A stretch of DNA of 64,000 nucleotides from Sphingomonas gilva (GTDB taxonomy: Bacteria; Pseudomonadota; Alphaproteobacteria; Sphingomonadales; Sphingomonadaceae), in contig NZ_QWLV01000002.1 in assembly GCF_003515075.1 (NCBI RefSeq), forward strand, positions 372,001-436,000, in the 5' to 3' direction. The position numbers and the translations under genes are program-made. The notes under the pieces are model-generated. The model had not been told where the DNA came from and searched no databases. It saw only the letters and a list, made by a program, of their open reading frames with translations. Below, piece after piece: positions 36,862 through 46,533 of the stretch; within the stretch, counting starts at the first letter, position 1; the number at the start of each line of letters is the position of its first letter.

Positions 36862-37015
36862 TTGCCAAAAAGGGGGGTTGCGCCTATATAGGGCCCGCTA
36901 CGATCGCAAATCGACGGTTACTGGCGCTTTGCGGCACCTTTTTCCTTCTTTCCCTGCCCTCGACCAGCGCCGGAGGTCCGGCACGCGGGCCGCCGAACCA
37001 GAGAAGGAAAATGCA

Positions 37016-37225
37016 ATGATCACCGGAACCGTCAAATTCTTCAACACGGACAAGGGCTTCGGCTTCATCAAGCCCGATGGCGCGGGCGACGACGCGTTCG
37101 TCCACATCACCGCCGTCGAGCAGGCCGGCATGGGCACGCTGCGCGAAAACCAGCGCGTGTCGTACGAGCTCGAGCCCGATCGCCGCGGCAAGATGGCCGC
37201 CTGCAACCTGCAGGCCGCCGACTGA
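37016..37225 (+). CDS. Cold-shock protein, single CSD
   Basis: 69 residues. Single-stranded nucleic acid binder with both RNP motifs: KGFGFIKPD (RNP1) and DAFVHI (RNP2). GAAGGAAA lies eight bases before the ATG. The roughly 150-base region before it is free of genes and could be the long leader often found on csp mRNAs; an in-frame extension upstream reads as noise. A TTGCG..TATATA pair around 36879-36890 is a candidate promoter. Confidence 0.92.
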   Translation: MITGTVKFFNTDKGFGFIKPDGAGDDAFVHITAVEQAGMGTLRENQRVSYELEPDRRGKMAACNLQAAD

Positions 37226-37287
37226 TCTTGACCATCCCGGGGGCGGGCGGCCGCCTGCCCCCACCTCCTCGAACGAAAAGGGCCGCC

Positions 37288-37479
37288 ATGACCAGTCCGG
37301 CAATCTTCTACCGCGAACGCGCCCAGCTCGCCCAGGCCGAGGCCGAAACGGCGAGCCTCGACAATGTCCGCGAGCGCTGCCTGCGCGCGGAGGCCGCCTG
37401 GACCGCGATGGCCGATCGCGCCGAACGCACCCAGCAACTCCGCGACAAGCGCGAAGCCGCGGTCATCAGCCGCGGCTGA
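37288..37479 (+). CDS. Small conserved helical protein
   Basis: 63 residues, MTSPAIFYRERAQLAQAEAE then TASLDNVRERCLRAEAAWTA. One long charged helix is predicted, with the pattern seen in small proteins found throughout sphingomonads beside cold-shock genes. AAAAGGG lies before the ATG. Function unknown. It is 62 bases after the csp gene in the same direction and convergent with typA. Confidence 0.75.
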   Translation: MTSPAIFYRERAQLAQAEAETASLDNVRERCLRAEAAWTAMADRAERTQQLRDKREAAVISRG

Positions 37480-37494
37480 CCGGCGGCGGCGCGC

Positions 37495-39315
37495 TCAGGC
37501 CGCCTTGGCCCGGCTCGCCCGCTTGCGCTCGTGCGGATCGAGATGGCGCTTGCGCAGCCGGATCGATTTGGGCGTCACCTCGACCATCTCGTCGTCGTCG
37601 ATATAGGCGATCGCCTGCTCCAGCGTCATCTTCTTGGGCGGGGTCAGCCGGATCGCGTCGTCCTTGCCGCCTGAGGCGCGGAAGTTGGTCAGCTGCTTCG
37701 ACTTCATCGGATTGACCTCCAGGTCATCCGGCTTGGCGTTCTCGCCGATGATCATGCCCTCGTACAGCGGCTCGCCCGGGCCGACCATCAGGATGCCGCG
37801 CTCCTCCAGCGATCCCAGCGCATAGGCGTTGGCCTCGCCGCCGCCGTTGGAGATCAGCACGCCGTTCTTGCGGCCCTCGATATTGCCCTTGTACGGCCCG
37901 TACTTCTCGAACAGCCGGTTCATGATGCCGGTGCCGCGGGTGTCGGACAGGAACTCGCCGTGATAGCCGATCAGCCCGCGCGACGGGGCGGAGAAGGTGA
38001 TCCGCGTCTTGCCGCCGCCCGAGGGACGCATGTCGGTCATCTCGGCTTTCCTGATCGCCATCTTCTCGACGACGGTGCCCGAATGCTCGTCGTCGACGTC
38101 GATGACGACGGTCTCGTAGGGCTCCTCGCGGCCGCCGCTCTCGCCGTCGCGGAACAGCACGCGCGGGCGGCTGATGCCCAGCTCGAATCCTTCGCGGCGC
38201 ATCGTCTCGATCAGCACGCCCAGCTGCAGCTCGCCGCGCCCGGCGACCTCGAAGCTGTCGCGGTCGGCTGCCTCGGTCACCCGGATCGCGACGTTCGATT
38301 CCGCCTCGCGGAACAGCCGGTCGCGGATCATGCGGCTGGTCACCTTGGTGCCCTCGCGTCCCGCCATCGGGCTGTCGTTCACCGCGAAGCGCATGGAAAG
38401 CGTCGGCGGGTCGATCGGCTGGGCGTGGATCGGCTGGGAGACCGCCGGATCGGCGATGGTGTTGGCGACCGTCGCCACGGCCAGCCCGGCCAGGCTGATG
38501 ATGTCGCCGGCGCGCGCTTCTTCCACCGGCACGCGCTCCAGCCCGCGGAACGACATCAGCTTCGATGCGCGGCCCGTCTCGATGACGTTGCCTGCGTCGT
38601 CCAGCGCATGGATCGGCTGGTTGACCTTGACCACGCCGGACTGGACGCGGCCCGTCAGGATGCGGCCGAGGAAGCTGTCGCGGTCGAGCAGCGTCACCAG
38701 AAAGGTGAACGGCGCGTCTGCGTCGAGCGCGGGCGGCGGCACATGGCTGACGATCTTCTCGAACAGGGGCGTCAGCGTCCCCTCGCGCACATCGGGGTTG
38801 TCGCCGGCATAGCCGTTGCGGCCCGATGCGAAGATCACCGGGAAGTCGAGCTGCTCGTCGGTCGCCTCCAGCGAGACGAACAGGTCGAACACCTCGTCCA
38901 GCACCTCCTCGGCCCGCGCGTCCGACCGATCGATCTTGTTGACCACGACGATCGGCCTGAGCCCCAGCGCCAGCGCCTTGCCCGTGACGAACTTGGTCTG
39001 CGGCATCGCCCCCTCGGCGGCGTCGACCAGCAGCACGACGCCGTCGACCATGCTCAGGATGCGCTCGACCTCGCCGCCGAAATCGGCGTGGCCGGGGGTG
39101 TCGACGATGTTGATCCGCGTGCCCTGCCACTCGATCGAGGTGGGCTTGGCGAGGATGGTGATCCCGCGTTCCTTTTCGAGATCGTTCGAATCCATCGCGC
39201 GCTCTTCCACGCGCTGGTTGTCGCGGAAGGTGCCCGATTGGCGGAACAGCTGGTCGACAAGGGTGGTCTTGCCGTGATCGACGTGGGCGATGATCGCCAC
39301 GTTGCGGAGGCTCAT
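37495..39315 (-). CDS. typA: Ribosome-associated translational GTPase TypA/BipA
   Basis: 606 residues, full length. GTPase motifs: [12 protein letters not shown] (G1), RGITI (G2), [14 protein letters not shown] (G3), NKIDRSDA (G4). Beta-barrel domain 2, EF-G domain III/V-like parts and the BipA-specific C-terminal domain ([20 protein letters not shown], ending KRASRAKAA) are all present. It helps 50S assembly, especially in cold or stress. Single gene, convergent with the small cold-shock neighbour. Confidence 0.96.
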   Translation of the reverse strand: MSLRNVAIIAHVDHGKTTLVDQLFRQSGTFRDNQRVEERAMDSNDLEKERGITILAKPTSIEWQGTRINIVDTPGHADFGGEVERILSMVDGVVLLVDAAEGAMPQTKFVTGKALALGLRPIVVVNKIDRSDARAEEVLDEVFDLFVSLEATDEQLDFPVIFASGRNGYAGDNPDVREGTLTPLFEKIVSHVPPPALDADAPFTFLVTLLDRDSFLGRILTGRVQSGVVKVNQPIHALDDAGNVIETGRASKLMSFRGLERVPVEEARAGDIISLAGLAVATVANTIADPAVSQPIHAQPIDPPTLSMRFAVNDSPMAGREGTKVTSRMIRDRLFREAESNVAIRVTEAADRDSFEVAGRGELQLGVLIETMRREGFELGISRPRVLFRDGESGGREEPYETVVIDVDDEHSGTVVEKMAIRKAEMTDMRPSGGGKTRITFSAPSRGLIGYHGEFLSDTRGTGIMNRLFEKYGPYKGNIEGRKNGVLISNGGGEANAYALGSLEERGILMVGPGEPLYEGMIIGENAKPDDLEVNPMKSKQLTNFRASGGKDDAIRLTPPKKMTLEQAIAYIDDDEMVEVTPKSIRLRKRHLDPHERKRASRAKAA

Positions 39316-39770
39316 GCGAATGCTCTGGCTTTGGAGGAATATGGCGCGCGCATAGCCGAATTGCTGCGCACGCGAAAGGGGGCGTGCTGATGAGGGGGGT
39401 GGAAAAGCCGAGCGCTTCGAAAATGCTGGTAATGTAGGATTTTGCCTGCTTTACACTGGTCGATGTCCATCTCCCTTTCCTCCTTGTCGATCTGGCGATT
39501 CGAGCATCGGGGAGGGGAGAAGCATGGTGGGCGTGTCCTCACTTTCCTCACCTTTGGAATGTCCGGTTCGTTGAACTGCGTGGCCGAATCGGCGCGACGC
39601 CGGTCCAATCCTCGTCTCGCGACCGGAAATTCTCGATCATTTGTGCCGCCGGGGAGACGGAGCCGATCCCGTCGGATTTGCAAATGCGATCAGGTGTATT
39701 ATTTTGACGATACACTTGAACGCCGCAGGTTTCCCGGTCATCTAGTCGAGGAAACCGTGGGAGGTTGTAG
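39316..39770. other. 455-bp gap between divergent typA and telA
   Basis: Must hold the promoters of typA (leftward) and telA (rightward). GGTTTCC (39728-39734) pairs with GGAAACC (39750-39756) just before the telA ribosome site, a small hairpin that could affect its translation. Open frames in both directions are short and not protein-like. No RNA gene recognised. Confidence 0.45.
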
Positions 39771-40964
39771 ATGGCGACGACCAGCGAGACGATGACGGCC
39801 GAGAAGGATCTCGTGCTCAACGCGCCCGATCCGGTGCCGGTCGTTTCGGCCGAGCGCGCGATCGGGCTGGTGCCGGTCGATGACGAGAAGAAGTCGAAGC
39901 TGGACGAGCGGGTCGAAGGGTTCATCGCCGATCTGATCGCGCAGAACGTCAACTCGCCCGAATTCGGCAAGCGCGTCGATGCGATCACCGCGATGGGGCA
40001 GAAGGAGATCCGCGAGGCGGCGGGCCAGTCCAACCGCTTCCTCGACCGGCCGGTCAAGGCGATGGGCGCGGACGAGGGCGTCGGCGCCGACCTGATCGAG
40101 CTGCGCCGGACGATCGAGAAGCTCGATCCCTCGGCCAACGGCAAGATGTTCAACAAGCGCGGCTTCTTCGACAAGCTGTTCGGATCGGCGCTGACCAACT
40201 ATTTCGACAAGTACAAGTCCGCGCAGACGCACATCTCCGGCATCCTCCGCGCGCTCGACAACGGCAAGCACGAGCTGTTGATGGACAATGCCGCGATCGA
40301 TGTCGAGCGGCAGAATCTGTGGGCGGCGATGGGCCGGCTGGAGCAGATGATCCACGTCTCCAAGACGATGGATGCGAAGCTCGAAGCCAAGGCGATCGAG
40401 CTCGACGCGACCGATCCGGCCAAGGCCAAGGCGATCCGCGAGACCGCCCTGTTCTACGTCCGCCAGCGCACCCAGGACCTGCTGACCCAGATGGCGGTCA
40501 GCGTGCAGGGCTATCTCGCGCTCGATCTGGTCAAGAAGAACAATGTCGAGCTGGTGAAGGGGGTCGACCGCGCCTCGACCACCACCGTCTCGGCGCTCCG
40601 CACCGCAGTCACCGTCGCGCAGGCGCTCAACAACCAGAAGCTGGTGCTCGAACAGATCACCGCGCTCAACACGACCACCGCCGGGCTGATCGATTCGACC
40701 GGCGAGATGCTCAAGACCAACACCGCGCGCATCCATGAGCAGGCGGCGAGCTCGACCATCCCGGTGGAGACGCTCAAGCGCGCCTTCCAGAACGTCTACG
40801 ACACGATGGACGCGATCGACAGCTTCAAGCTGAAGGCGCTCGACAGCATGAAGACGACGGTCGACACGCTGTCGAGCGAGGTCGAGAAGTCGAAGGGCTA
40901 CATCGCCCGCGCCGAAGGCGCCCAGCAGGGCGGCGGCGAACAGTTCAAGATCGAGGCCGAATGA
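39771..40964 (+). CDS. telA: TelA family toxic-anion (tellurite) resistance protein
   Basis: 397 residues. The TelA/KlaA domain spans about 60-380: MFNKRGFFDKLFGSALTNYF, YFDKYKSAQTHISGILRALD, and TQMAVSVQGYLALDLVKKNN. Predominantly helical, coiled-coil rich, cytoplasmic or membrane-peripheral. Members are linked to tellurite and to cell-wall stress tolerance. GGGAGG is eight bases before the ATG. The next gene starts one base after its stop, so they are co-translated. Confidence 0.88.
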   Translation: MATTSETMTAEKDLVLNAPDPVPVVSAERAIGLVPVDDEKKSKLDERVEGFIADLIAQNVNSPEFGKRVDAITAMGQKEIREAAGQSNRFLDRPVKAMGADEGVGADLIELRRTIEKLDPSANGKMFNKRGFFDKLFGSALTNYFDKYKSAQTHISGILRALDNGKHELLMDNAAIDVERQNLWAAMGRLEQMIHVSKTMDAKLEAKAIELDATDPAKAKAIRETALFYVRQRTQDLLTQMAVSVQGYLALDLVKKNNVELVKGVDRASTTTVSALRTAVTVAQALNNQKLVLEQITALNTTTAGLIDSTGEMLKTNTARIHEQAASSTIPVETLKRAFQNVYDTMDAIDSFKLKALDSMKTTVDTLSSEVEKSKGYIARAEGAQQGGGEQFKIEAE

Positions 40965-40965
40965 C

Positions 40966-41664
40966 ATGACCGACGTCGACAGCCAGGTCGCGCGCTCGTC
41001 CGAGCTGCTGAACCGGGTGTCCGACGACTATCGCCGGGGCCGCGGCAAGAAGCGGCGGATCAACGAGGCGGCGACGCGGATCAAGCGCGTCGTCGTCGCC
41101 GATGCGGCGATCATCCTGGCGGCGATCGTCTGGGGCTTCATCACGCCGATCGGCATGGGCGGGGCGATGCTGGTGCTGCTGGCGCTGGTGATCGCCACCC
41201 TCGTCTTCGCGTTGCTGCCCGCCGAGGGCGCGCCGGCCCCCGAGAAGCTCGCGCAGGTCGAGCTGAAGGCGCTGCCGCGGCAGACCGAGCGCTGGCTCGA
41301 CGCGCAGCGGCCGCTGCTGCCGGCGCCGGCGGTGCGGCTGGCCGACGATATCGGCGTGAAGCTCGATCTGCTGGCGCCGCAGCTCGCCAGCCTCGACGAA
41401 AAGGAACCGGCGGCCGCGGAGGTGCGGCGGCTGGTCGGAGAGCAGCTGCCCGAGCTGATCAAGGGCTACACCCGCGTTCCCCAGTCGCTGCGCGCCAGCA
41501 CCCGCAACGGCAAGTCGCCCGACGCCCAGCTGGTCGACGGCCTCAAGCTGATCGACGAGGAGATCGCCGAGATGACCGCCAAGCTGGCCGAAGGCGACAT
41601 GAACCTGCTCGCCACGCGCAGCCGCTATCTGGAGATCGCTTATAAGGATGAGCGGGGCGTCTGA
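40966..41664 (+). CDS. XpaC-like membrane partner of TelA
   Basis: 232 residues. Two adjacent hydrophobic helices (about 44-62 and 66-82, IILAAIVWGFITPIG and MLVLLALVIATLVFALL) after a basic N-terminus, then a helical C-terminal domain (YLEIAYKDERGV at the end). XpaC-like proteins often accompany TelA in this order. The match is by layout and weak sequence resemblance, so the family name is tentative. A hairpin right after the stop should terminate the operon. Confidence 0.65.
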   Translation: MTDVDSQVARSSELLNRVSDDYRRGRGKKRRINEAATRIKRVVVADAAIILAAIVWGFITPIGMGGAMLVLLALVIATLVFALLPAEGAPAPEKLAQVELKALPRQTERWLDAQRPLLPAPAVRLADDIGVKLDLLAPQLASLDEKEPAAAEVRRLVGEQLPELIKGYTRVPQSLRASTRNGKSPDAQLVDGLKLIDEEIAEMTAKLAEGDMNLLATRSRYLEIAYKDERGV

Positions 41665-41665
41665 T

Positions 41666-41690
41666 CCTCCCCCAGCTTGTCTGGGGGAGG
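41666..41690. terminator. Hairpin after the telA operon
   Basis: CCTCCCCCAG (41666-41675), loop CTTGT, CTGGGGGAGG (41681-41690), starting two bases after the stop at 41664. No long T-run follows. The next 90 bases continue with further C/G-rich palindromic pieces (to about 41780) like a dispersed intergenic repeat, and separate two convergent genes. Confidence 0.6.
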
Positions 41691-41782
41691 GGGACCGCCG
41701 CCGAAGGCGGTGGTGGAGGGGGATTGCCGCCGGCGGATCGTCTGCGGCTGGTCCCCCCTCCCCCGCTTCGCGAGGGAAGAAT

Positions 41783-42559
41783 TTAGGTACGCAACGCCGC
41801 CCGCGCCCGCTCGGCCAGCCGTTCGACCGCGGCGGCGTGGATCGCGGGGGCGGAGACCAGCACGCCGAACGCCTGCGCCTTGGGCGTGTTGAAGGCGAGC
41901 TCGCCGCCCAGCGCGTCCGTCACCGCCGCGCCGGCCTCGCGGGCGATCAGCACCGCGGCGGCGACGTCCCATTCATAGCCCCAGCGCAGCGTGGCGAGGA
42001 GATCGGCGCGGTTCGCGGCGACCATCGCGATGCGCAGCGCGATCGAGTTGGGTTTCTCCACCGCGACCAGATCGCGGTCGACCTTGGGCAGGCTGTCGGT
42101 CGGCACGCGCGAGCCGGGAAAGGTCTCGCGGCGGCTGGCGTGGATCGGCTCGCCGTTGCGCGTCGCGCCCCTGCCCGCCTCGGCCAGCCAGACCTCGCGG
42201 CGAACGGGCGCGTCGAGCACGCCGATGATCGGCTGGCCGTGCTCGACCAATGCGATCGATACCGCCCAGCCGGCGCGGCCGCGGACATAGTCGCGCGTGC
42301 CGTCGATCGGATCGACCACCCACAGCCGCGACTGGGCGAGCCGGACGGGATCGTCGGCGGTCTCCTCGGACAGCCAGCCGGCGGTGGGGTCGATCGCCGA
42401 GAGCCGCGCCTTGATGAGCGCGTCGATCTCCAGATCGACCTCGCACACCGGGCTTCCGGGGGTCTTCTCCCAGCTGCGGAACCCCTCGGCCGCGCGGCGC
42501 GTGCCCAGCCTGCCGGCCTCCGCCGCGACCGCCGCGACCTGTTCGAGCAGATCAGCCAC
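41783..42559 (-). CDS. cysQ: CysQ-like 3'(2'),5'-bisphosphate nucleotidase (inositol monophosphatase family)
   Basis: 258 residues. IMPase-superfamily metal site: LSEETADD (Glu of motif one), WVVDPIDGTRDYVRG with the WVVDPIDGT signature, and WGYEWDVAAAVLIAREAGA with the C-terminal WD motif. The best fit is CysQ, which removes the 3'-phosphate from PAP to keep sulphate assimilation running, though a histidinol- or inositol-phosphatase activity cannot be excluded. It overlaps pmbA by eight bases in the same direction. Confidence 0.8.
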   Translation of the reverse strand: MADLLEQVAAVAAEAGRLGTRRAAEGFRSWEKTPGSPVCEVDLEIDALIKARLSAIDPTAGWLSEETADDPVRLAQSRLWVVDPIDGTRDYVRGRAGWAVSIALVEHGQPIIGVLDAPVRREVWLAEAGRGATRNGEPIHASRRETFPGSRVPTDSLPKVDRDLVAVEKPNSIALRIAMVAANRADLLATLRWGYEWDVAAAVLIAREAGAAVTDALGGELAFNTPKAQAFGVLVSAPAIHAAAVERLAERARAALRT

Positions 42560-43898
42560 CCGCCACCGTCATGCCCTCGACCAGGCAGGTCGGCGCGTTG
42601 GTCGCGTAGCGGAATTCGAGATCGTCCGCCGGGGTGAGCGCACGGAACATGTCCTTCAGATTGCCGGCGATGGTGAACTCCGCGACCGGCCCGGCGATCT
42701 CTCCGCCCTCGATCAGGAAGCCGCTGGCGCCGCGGCTGTAGTCGCCGGTGACCGTGTTGACGCCCATGCCGATCAGTTCGGTGACCAGCACGCCCCTCGC
42801 CACGCCGCGGATCATGTCGGCGCGGGTCGTGGTCCCCGCCGCCATGTGGAGGTTGCTGCTGCCCGCGCCCGGCGAGCCGCCGCTGCCGCGCGTGGCGTGG
42901 CCGGTCGGCTCCAGCCCGAGCTGGCGGGCGGAGGCCGAATCGAGCAGCCAGGTTTCGAGCACGCCGTTCTCGACGATCGCGGCGGGCGAGACCGGCAGCC
43001 CCTCGCCGTCGAACGGACGCGAGCGCATTCCGCGTGGACGATGCGGATCGTCGAGGACGCGCACGCCGCCGGCGAAGATCTGTGTTCCCAGCGCGTCGAG
43101 CAGGAAGCTGGTCTTGCGCGCGATGACGCTGCCGGTGATCGCCCCGATCAGATGGGAGAGCAGACCGGAGGAGACGCGCCGATCGAAGATGATCGGCATC
43201 GCGCCGCTGGCGAGCTTCGCCGGATTGAGCCGCTCGACCGCGCGCATGCCGGCCTTGGCGCCGATCGCGGCGGCATCGTCGAGATCGGCGAGATGACGCG
43301 CCGAATGATAGGCGTAGTCGCGCTGCATCGCCGCGCCGGCGCCCGCCAGCACGCTCGCGGAGACGCCGTGGCTGGACACCGCATAGCCGCCCGAGAAACC
43401 GTGGCTGGTGGCGAGCGCGACGACGCTGCGCCCCGCCGACGCCGAGCCGCCTTCGCTGTTGGTGACGCCCTCCACCGCGCGCGCGGCATCCTCGGCGGCG
43501 AGCGCGCGGTCGCGCAGCGCCTGCGGATCGACCTCGCCCCCATCGTCGAGGTCGAGCAGCGGCACGTCGCCGCGCATCAGCCGGTCTTGGGGCGCGAGAC
43601 CGGCCCACGAATCCTCGGGGGCGAGCCGAGCCATCGCGACGGCGCGCTCGACCAGCGCGTCGAGCGAAGCGGGGGCGAAGTCCGAGGTCGACACGCTGGC
43701 CGATCGCGCGCCGCAGAAGACGCGCAAGGACAGCTCCTCGCCCTCGCTGCGCTGGACGTCCTCGAGCGCGCCGAGGCGGACCTGCACCTCGGTCGAGGCC
43801 GAACCCGAATAGAGCGCATCGGCGGCGTCCGCGCCGGCGTTGCGCGCCGCGGCGACGAGATCGGCGGCGCGGCCGGTGGCTTGATCGACTGTCTGCAT
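42552..43898 (-). CDS. pmbA: PmbA/TldD-family metalloprotease subunit
   Basis: 448 residues starting MQTVDQATGRAADLVAAARN; longer in-frame extensions run into ubiA and are spurious. The family pattern is clear: EELSLRVFCGARSASVSTSD, YAVSSHGVSASVLAGAGAAM, RGSGGSPGAGSSNLHMAAGT and MGVNTVTGDYSRGASGFLIE. PmbA (TldE) lacks the catalytic HExxxH site of TldD and forms a heterodimer with it; no tldD is in the window. Roles include microcin maturation and CcdA turnover in E. coli. Probably co-transcribed with cysQ. Confidence 0.92.
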   Translation of the reverse strand: MQTVDQATGRAADLVAAARNAGADAADALYSGSASTEVQVRLGALEDVQRSEGEELSLRVFCGARSASVSTSDFAPASLDALVERAVAMARLAPEDSWAGLAPQDRLMRGDVPLLDLDDGGEVDPQALRDRALAAEDAARAVEGVTNSEGGSASAGRSVVALATSHGFSGGYAVSSHGVSASVLAGAGAAMQRDYAYHSARHLADLDDAAAIGAKAGMRAVERLNPAKLASGAMPIIFDRRVSSGLLSHLIGAITGSVIARKTSFLLDALGTQIFAGGVRVLDDPHRPRGMRSRPFDGEGLPVSPAAIVENGVLETWLLDSASARQLGLEPTGHATRGSGGSPGAGSSNLHMAAGTTTRADMIRGVARGVLVTELIGMGVNTVTGDYSRGASGFLIEGGEIAGPVAEFTIAGNLKDMFRALTPADDLEFRYATNAPTCLVEGMTVAGG

Positions 43899-43930
43899 GG
43901 CTAGCGCATCTAGGGTGCGTGGGGCCGCTG

Positions 43931-44848
43931 TCAAAGCCCGCTCGTCGATCCCAGCACCAGACAGGCGAGAAACATGAGCAGCCCCGCGAAGCGGTTCGAG
44001 CGGAAGCGGGCCAGCGCGCTCGCGTCTTCGACAGGGACGAGCGTCAGCACCTGCCAGGCGAGGTGCCCTCCCACCGGCAGCAGCAGCACGAGCGCGAGCG
44101 GGGTCGGATGGAGCCGCCAGAAGGCCAACCCCCACAGGACCAGCGCGACGGCGTAGAAGGCCGCGACCCCGCCGCGCACATGCCGGCCCATCCGCCGCGC
44201 CGAGGAACGCACGCCGACCAGCGCATCGTCCTCGACATCCTGCAGCGCGTAGATCGTGTCGTAACCGATCACCCAGGCGATGCTGCCCGCGTAGAGCAGC
44301 AGCATCGGCGCGATGCGATCCGGCGCGATGCTGATCCAGCCGACCAGCGCGCCCCAGGAGAAGACGATGCCAAGCCACGCCTGCGGCCACCAGGTAATCC
44401 GCTTCATGAAGGGATAGGCGGCGACGGGCAGCAGGCTCGCCAGCGCGACGACCGCGGCGGCGGGGGTCAGCTGCAGCAGCACGACAAGGCCGATCAGGCA
44501 GAGCAGGCCGAGCCAGACCCATGCCGCCTTGACCGACACCGCGCCGCTCGCCAGCGGGCGGCTGCGGGTGCGCGCAACCTGTCGGTCGAGATCGCGGTCG
44601 ACGATATCGTTATAGACGCACCCCGCCCCGCGCATCGCGACCGCGCCGAGCAGCAGCCACAGGATCAGGTCCCAGCGCGCGACCGCGCCGCCGGCCAGCG
44701 CGACTCCCCAGGCGCAGGGCCAGAACAACAGCCACCAGCCGATCGGCCGATCGAACCGGGCCAGCAGGGCGAACGCGCGGATATGCGGCGGCAGATGGCC
44801 AACCAGCCCGCGATGCTCGCTGTCGGGCGTGATCTCGGCGGCGGTCAT
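43931..44848 (-). CDS. ubiA: 4-hydroxybenzoate octaprenyltransferase
   Basis: 305 residues, eight or nine membrane helices. Attaches the polyprenyl tail to 4-hydroxybenzoate in ubiquinone synthesis. Both Asp-rich motifs are present: NDIVDRDLD near 88 and YDTIYALQDVEDD near 207, with DRPIGWWLLFWPCAWG near 34. I use the ATG at 44848; a GTG at 44884 would add 12 residues. pmbA lies 32 bases beyond. Confidence 0.95.
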   Translation of the reverse strand: MTAAEITPDSEHRGLVGHLPPHIRAFALLARFDRPIGWWLLFWPCAWGVALAGGAVARWDLILWLLLGAVAMRGAGCVYNDIVDRDLDRQVARTRSRPLASGAVSVKAAWVWLGLLCLIGLVVLLQLTPAAAVVALASLLPVAAYPFMKRITWWPQAWLGIVFSWGALVGWISIAPDRIAPMLLLYAGSIAWVIGYDTIYALQDVEDDALVGVRSSARRMGRHVRGGVAAFYAVALVLWGLAFWRLHPTPLALVLLLPVGGHLAWQVLTLVPVEDASALARFRSNRFAGLLMFLACLVLGSTSGL

Positions 44849-45084
44849 CTGCGTACGAACTTCAGTGTCTTCAGTGTCTGGCACGATTCTTCACATGCCG
44901 CGCCGGGGGCCAGGATCGCAACCATGCTCGATGAGATTGCCGATGCGCCGCGCCTGCCCATGCGAGGACCATGGCACAGGGCGGATCATGTAGGACAGCG
45001 CTTTTTGCCGGTCATTCTCAAGTTGCCTGGCCAGCGCCGCCGCTGTAAATTCAAGGCTCTGGCGGCTTGGTGGGGAACTGGGCC

Positions 45085-45327
45085 ATGAATACGAAAGAGC
45101 TGGCGACGCTGCTCGACAAGGTGTTCGGGGAGCCGCATGTGGTCAGCGCCGATCCGGCGCTAGAACTGTCCTATGCGATGCTTCGCGTCCTCGCGCGACG
45201 GCATGGCCCCGACTTCATCAGCGAGGTCCGCGCCGAGATCGTGAACAAGGCCACCCGGCTGGAAGGGAGCGAGCGCGCAGAGGACCGGGCCAATGCGAGC
45301 GAGATCCGATCGATCCTGGACGGCTGA
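45085..45327 (+). CDS. Small conserved hypothetical protein
   Basis: 80 residues starting MNTKELATLLDKVFGEPHVV. A compact helical, mildly acidic protein (ELSYAMLRVLARRHGPDFIS, EIVNKATRLEGSE). No signal or membrane segment. The 236 bases between it and ubiA have no gene and should hold two divergent promoters. It is 46 bases before rsmE in the same direction. Confidence 0.55.
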   Translation: MNTKELATLLDKVFGEPHVVSADPALELSYAMLRVLARRHGPDFISEVRAEIVNKATRLEGSERAEDRANASEIRSILDG

Positions 45328-45373
45328 CCGTCCGTATTCGGCTTTCGCCGCGTTCCGCGCTACAGCCGGGCGC

Positions 45374-46135
45374 ATGACCGCCGTTCCCGCCTGGCCGCCG
45401 CAATCCACCCCGCGCCTGTTCGTCGAGCAGCCGCTCGCCGAAGGCGCGATGATGCAGGTGGCGGGCGGACAGGCGCACTATCTGCTGTCGGTGCTGAGGA
45501 CCAAGGCGGGCGAGCCGGTCAAGCTGTTCGACGGCCGTTCGGGCGAATGGCTGGCGGTGACCGAGACGATCGGCAAGCGCGACCTTGTCCTGCGCGTCGA
45601 GGCGAAGCTGCGCGACGTCGAACGCGCGCCGGACCTGTGGCTGGTCGCCGCGCCGATCAAGAAGGGGCGGATCGACTGGGTGGCTGAGAAGGCCTGCGAG
45701 CTGGGCGTCGCGCGGCTGGCGCCGGTCGTGACCCGCCGCACGGTGATCGACCGCGTCAATACCGATCGGCTGCGCACGCACATGATCGAGGCGGCCGAGC
45801 AATGCGGCCGCACCGCGATCCCCGAACTGGCCGAGCCGGTCAAGCTCTCCGCGCTGCTCGCAGCCTGGCCGGCGGGGCGGACGCTCTTTTTCGCCGACGA
45901 GACCGGCGGCGAGCCGGCATTCGAAGCGATGCGCGCGCGGAGCGGCCCGGCCGCGATCCTGATCGGCCCCGAAGGCGGCTTCGATCCCGAGGAACGCGAG
46001 GCAATCCGCGCGCTGACCGATGCGGTCGGCATCACGCTCGGCCCCCGCATCCTCCGCGCCGAAACCGCGGCGGCGGCAGCGGTGACGCTATGGATGGCCG
46101 CGGCGGGGGATTGGACAAAGATCGGTAAAGGTTGA
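45374..46135 (+). CDS. rsmE: 16S rRNA (uracil1498-N3)-methyltransferase
   Basis: 253 residues. SPOUT-class methyltransferase with PUA-like N-terminal domain (ARLFV-like RLFVEQPLAEG) and the C-terminal knot: IDWVAEKACELGVARLAPVV, AAILIGPEGGFDPEEREAI, TLGPRILRAETAA. These bind SAM. I place the start at 45374. It modifies U1498 late in 30S assembly. Complete and typical. Confidence 0.94.
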   Translation: MTAVPAWPPQSTPRLFVEQPLAEGAMMQVAGGQAHYLLSVLRTKAGEPVKLFDGRSGEWLAVTETIGKRDLVLRVEAKLRDVERAPDLWLVAAPIKKGRIDWVAEKACELGVARLAPVVTRRTVIDRVNTDRLRTHMIEAAEQCGRTAIPELAEPVKLSALLAAWPAGRTLFFADETGGEPAFEAMRARSGPAAILIGPEGGFDPEEREAIRALTDAVGITLGPRILRAETAAAAAVTLWMAAAGDWTKIGKG

Positions 46136-46162
46136 GCCGAAATTCCGAGAGCGGAAGCTCAC

Positions 46163-46489
46163 TTACCGACTGTACTCCTTGGATAATAGCTTCCGGGTGA
46201 CGAGCATATATTGCTTATCGCTCAAGCGTGCAGCGACCGACAGCCACGTCCACATGACGAACCCGAACCAGAAAAGGCTGAAAGGCGCGCCCGCAGCCAA
46301 GAGAATAGTCGCCGCCGTTGTTAGTCCATCCGCGTAGCTGACTATGGCCCCAGGCAGGAGCGGGATGCCCGTCCTCGCAAACTCCCAATCCAGCCATTTG
46401 TCGTAGGCATGATAGTTGAATCCACGATGAGCGACCTTCTTCAGGTATTTGCGCCTGAGCCGCCTTCTTTCTTTTTCCAACAACTTCAC
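46163..46489 (-). CDS. Small membrane protein
   Basis: 108 residues. A basic N-terminus (KERRRLRRKYLKKVAHRG) precedes two closely spaced hydrophobic segments (about 50-72 and 72-88). Less GC-rich than its neighbours. No family recognised. It is convergent with rsmE, 27 bases apart, and 44 bases after the stop of the DUF11-like gene on the same strand. Confidence 0.5.
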   Translation of the reverse strand: MKLLEKERRRLRRKYLKKVAHRGFNYHAYDKWLDWEFARTGIPLLPGAIVSYADGLTTAATILLAAGAPFSLFWFGFVMWTWLSVAARLSDKQYMLVTRKLLSKEYSR

Positions 46490-46533
46490 GAGGGCAGATT
46501 GCCTTGAAAGACCAACGTGCGCAACTTTCGCTG

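Noticed and set aside
39312..39795. Short open frames on both strands between typA and telA
   Set aside because: Arg/Ser-rich products without ribosome sites; likely just the two promoters and leaders.
43899..44522. N-terminal extension of pmbA to 656 residues
   Set aside because: The extension is antisense to ubiA coding sequence in another frame; family length is about 448.
44849..44884. Upstream GTG start for ubiA
   Set aside because: Adds 12 residues (MPDTEDTEVRTQ) not typical of UbiA; the ATG at 44848 suits better.
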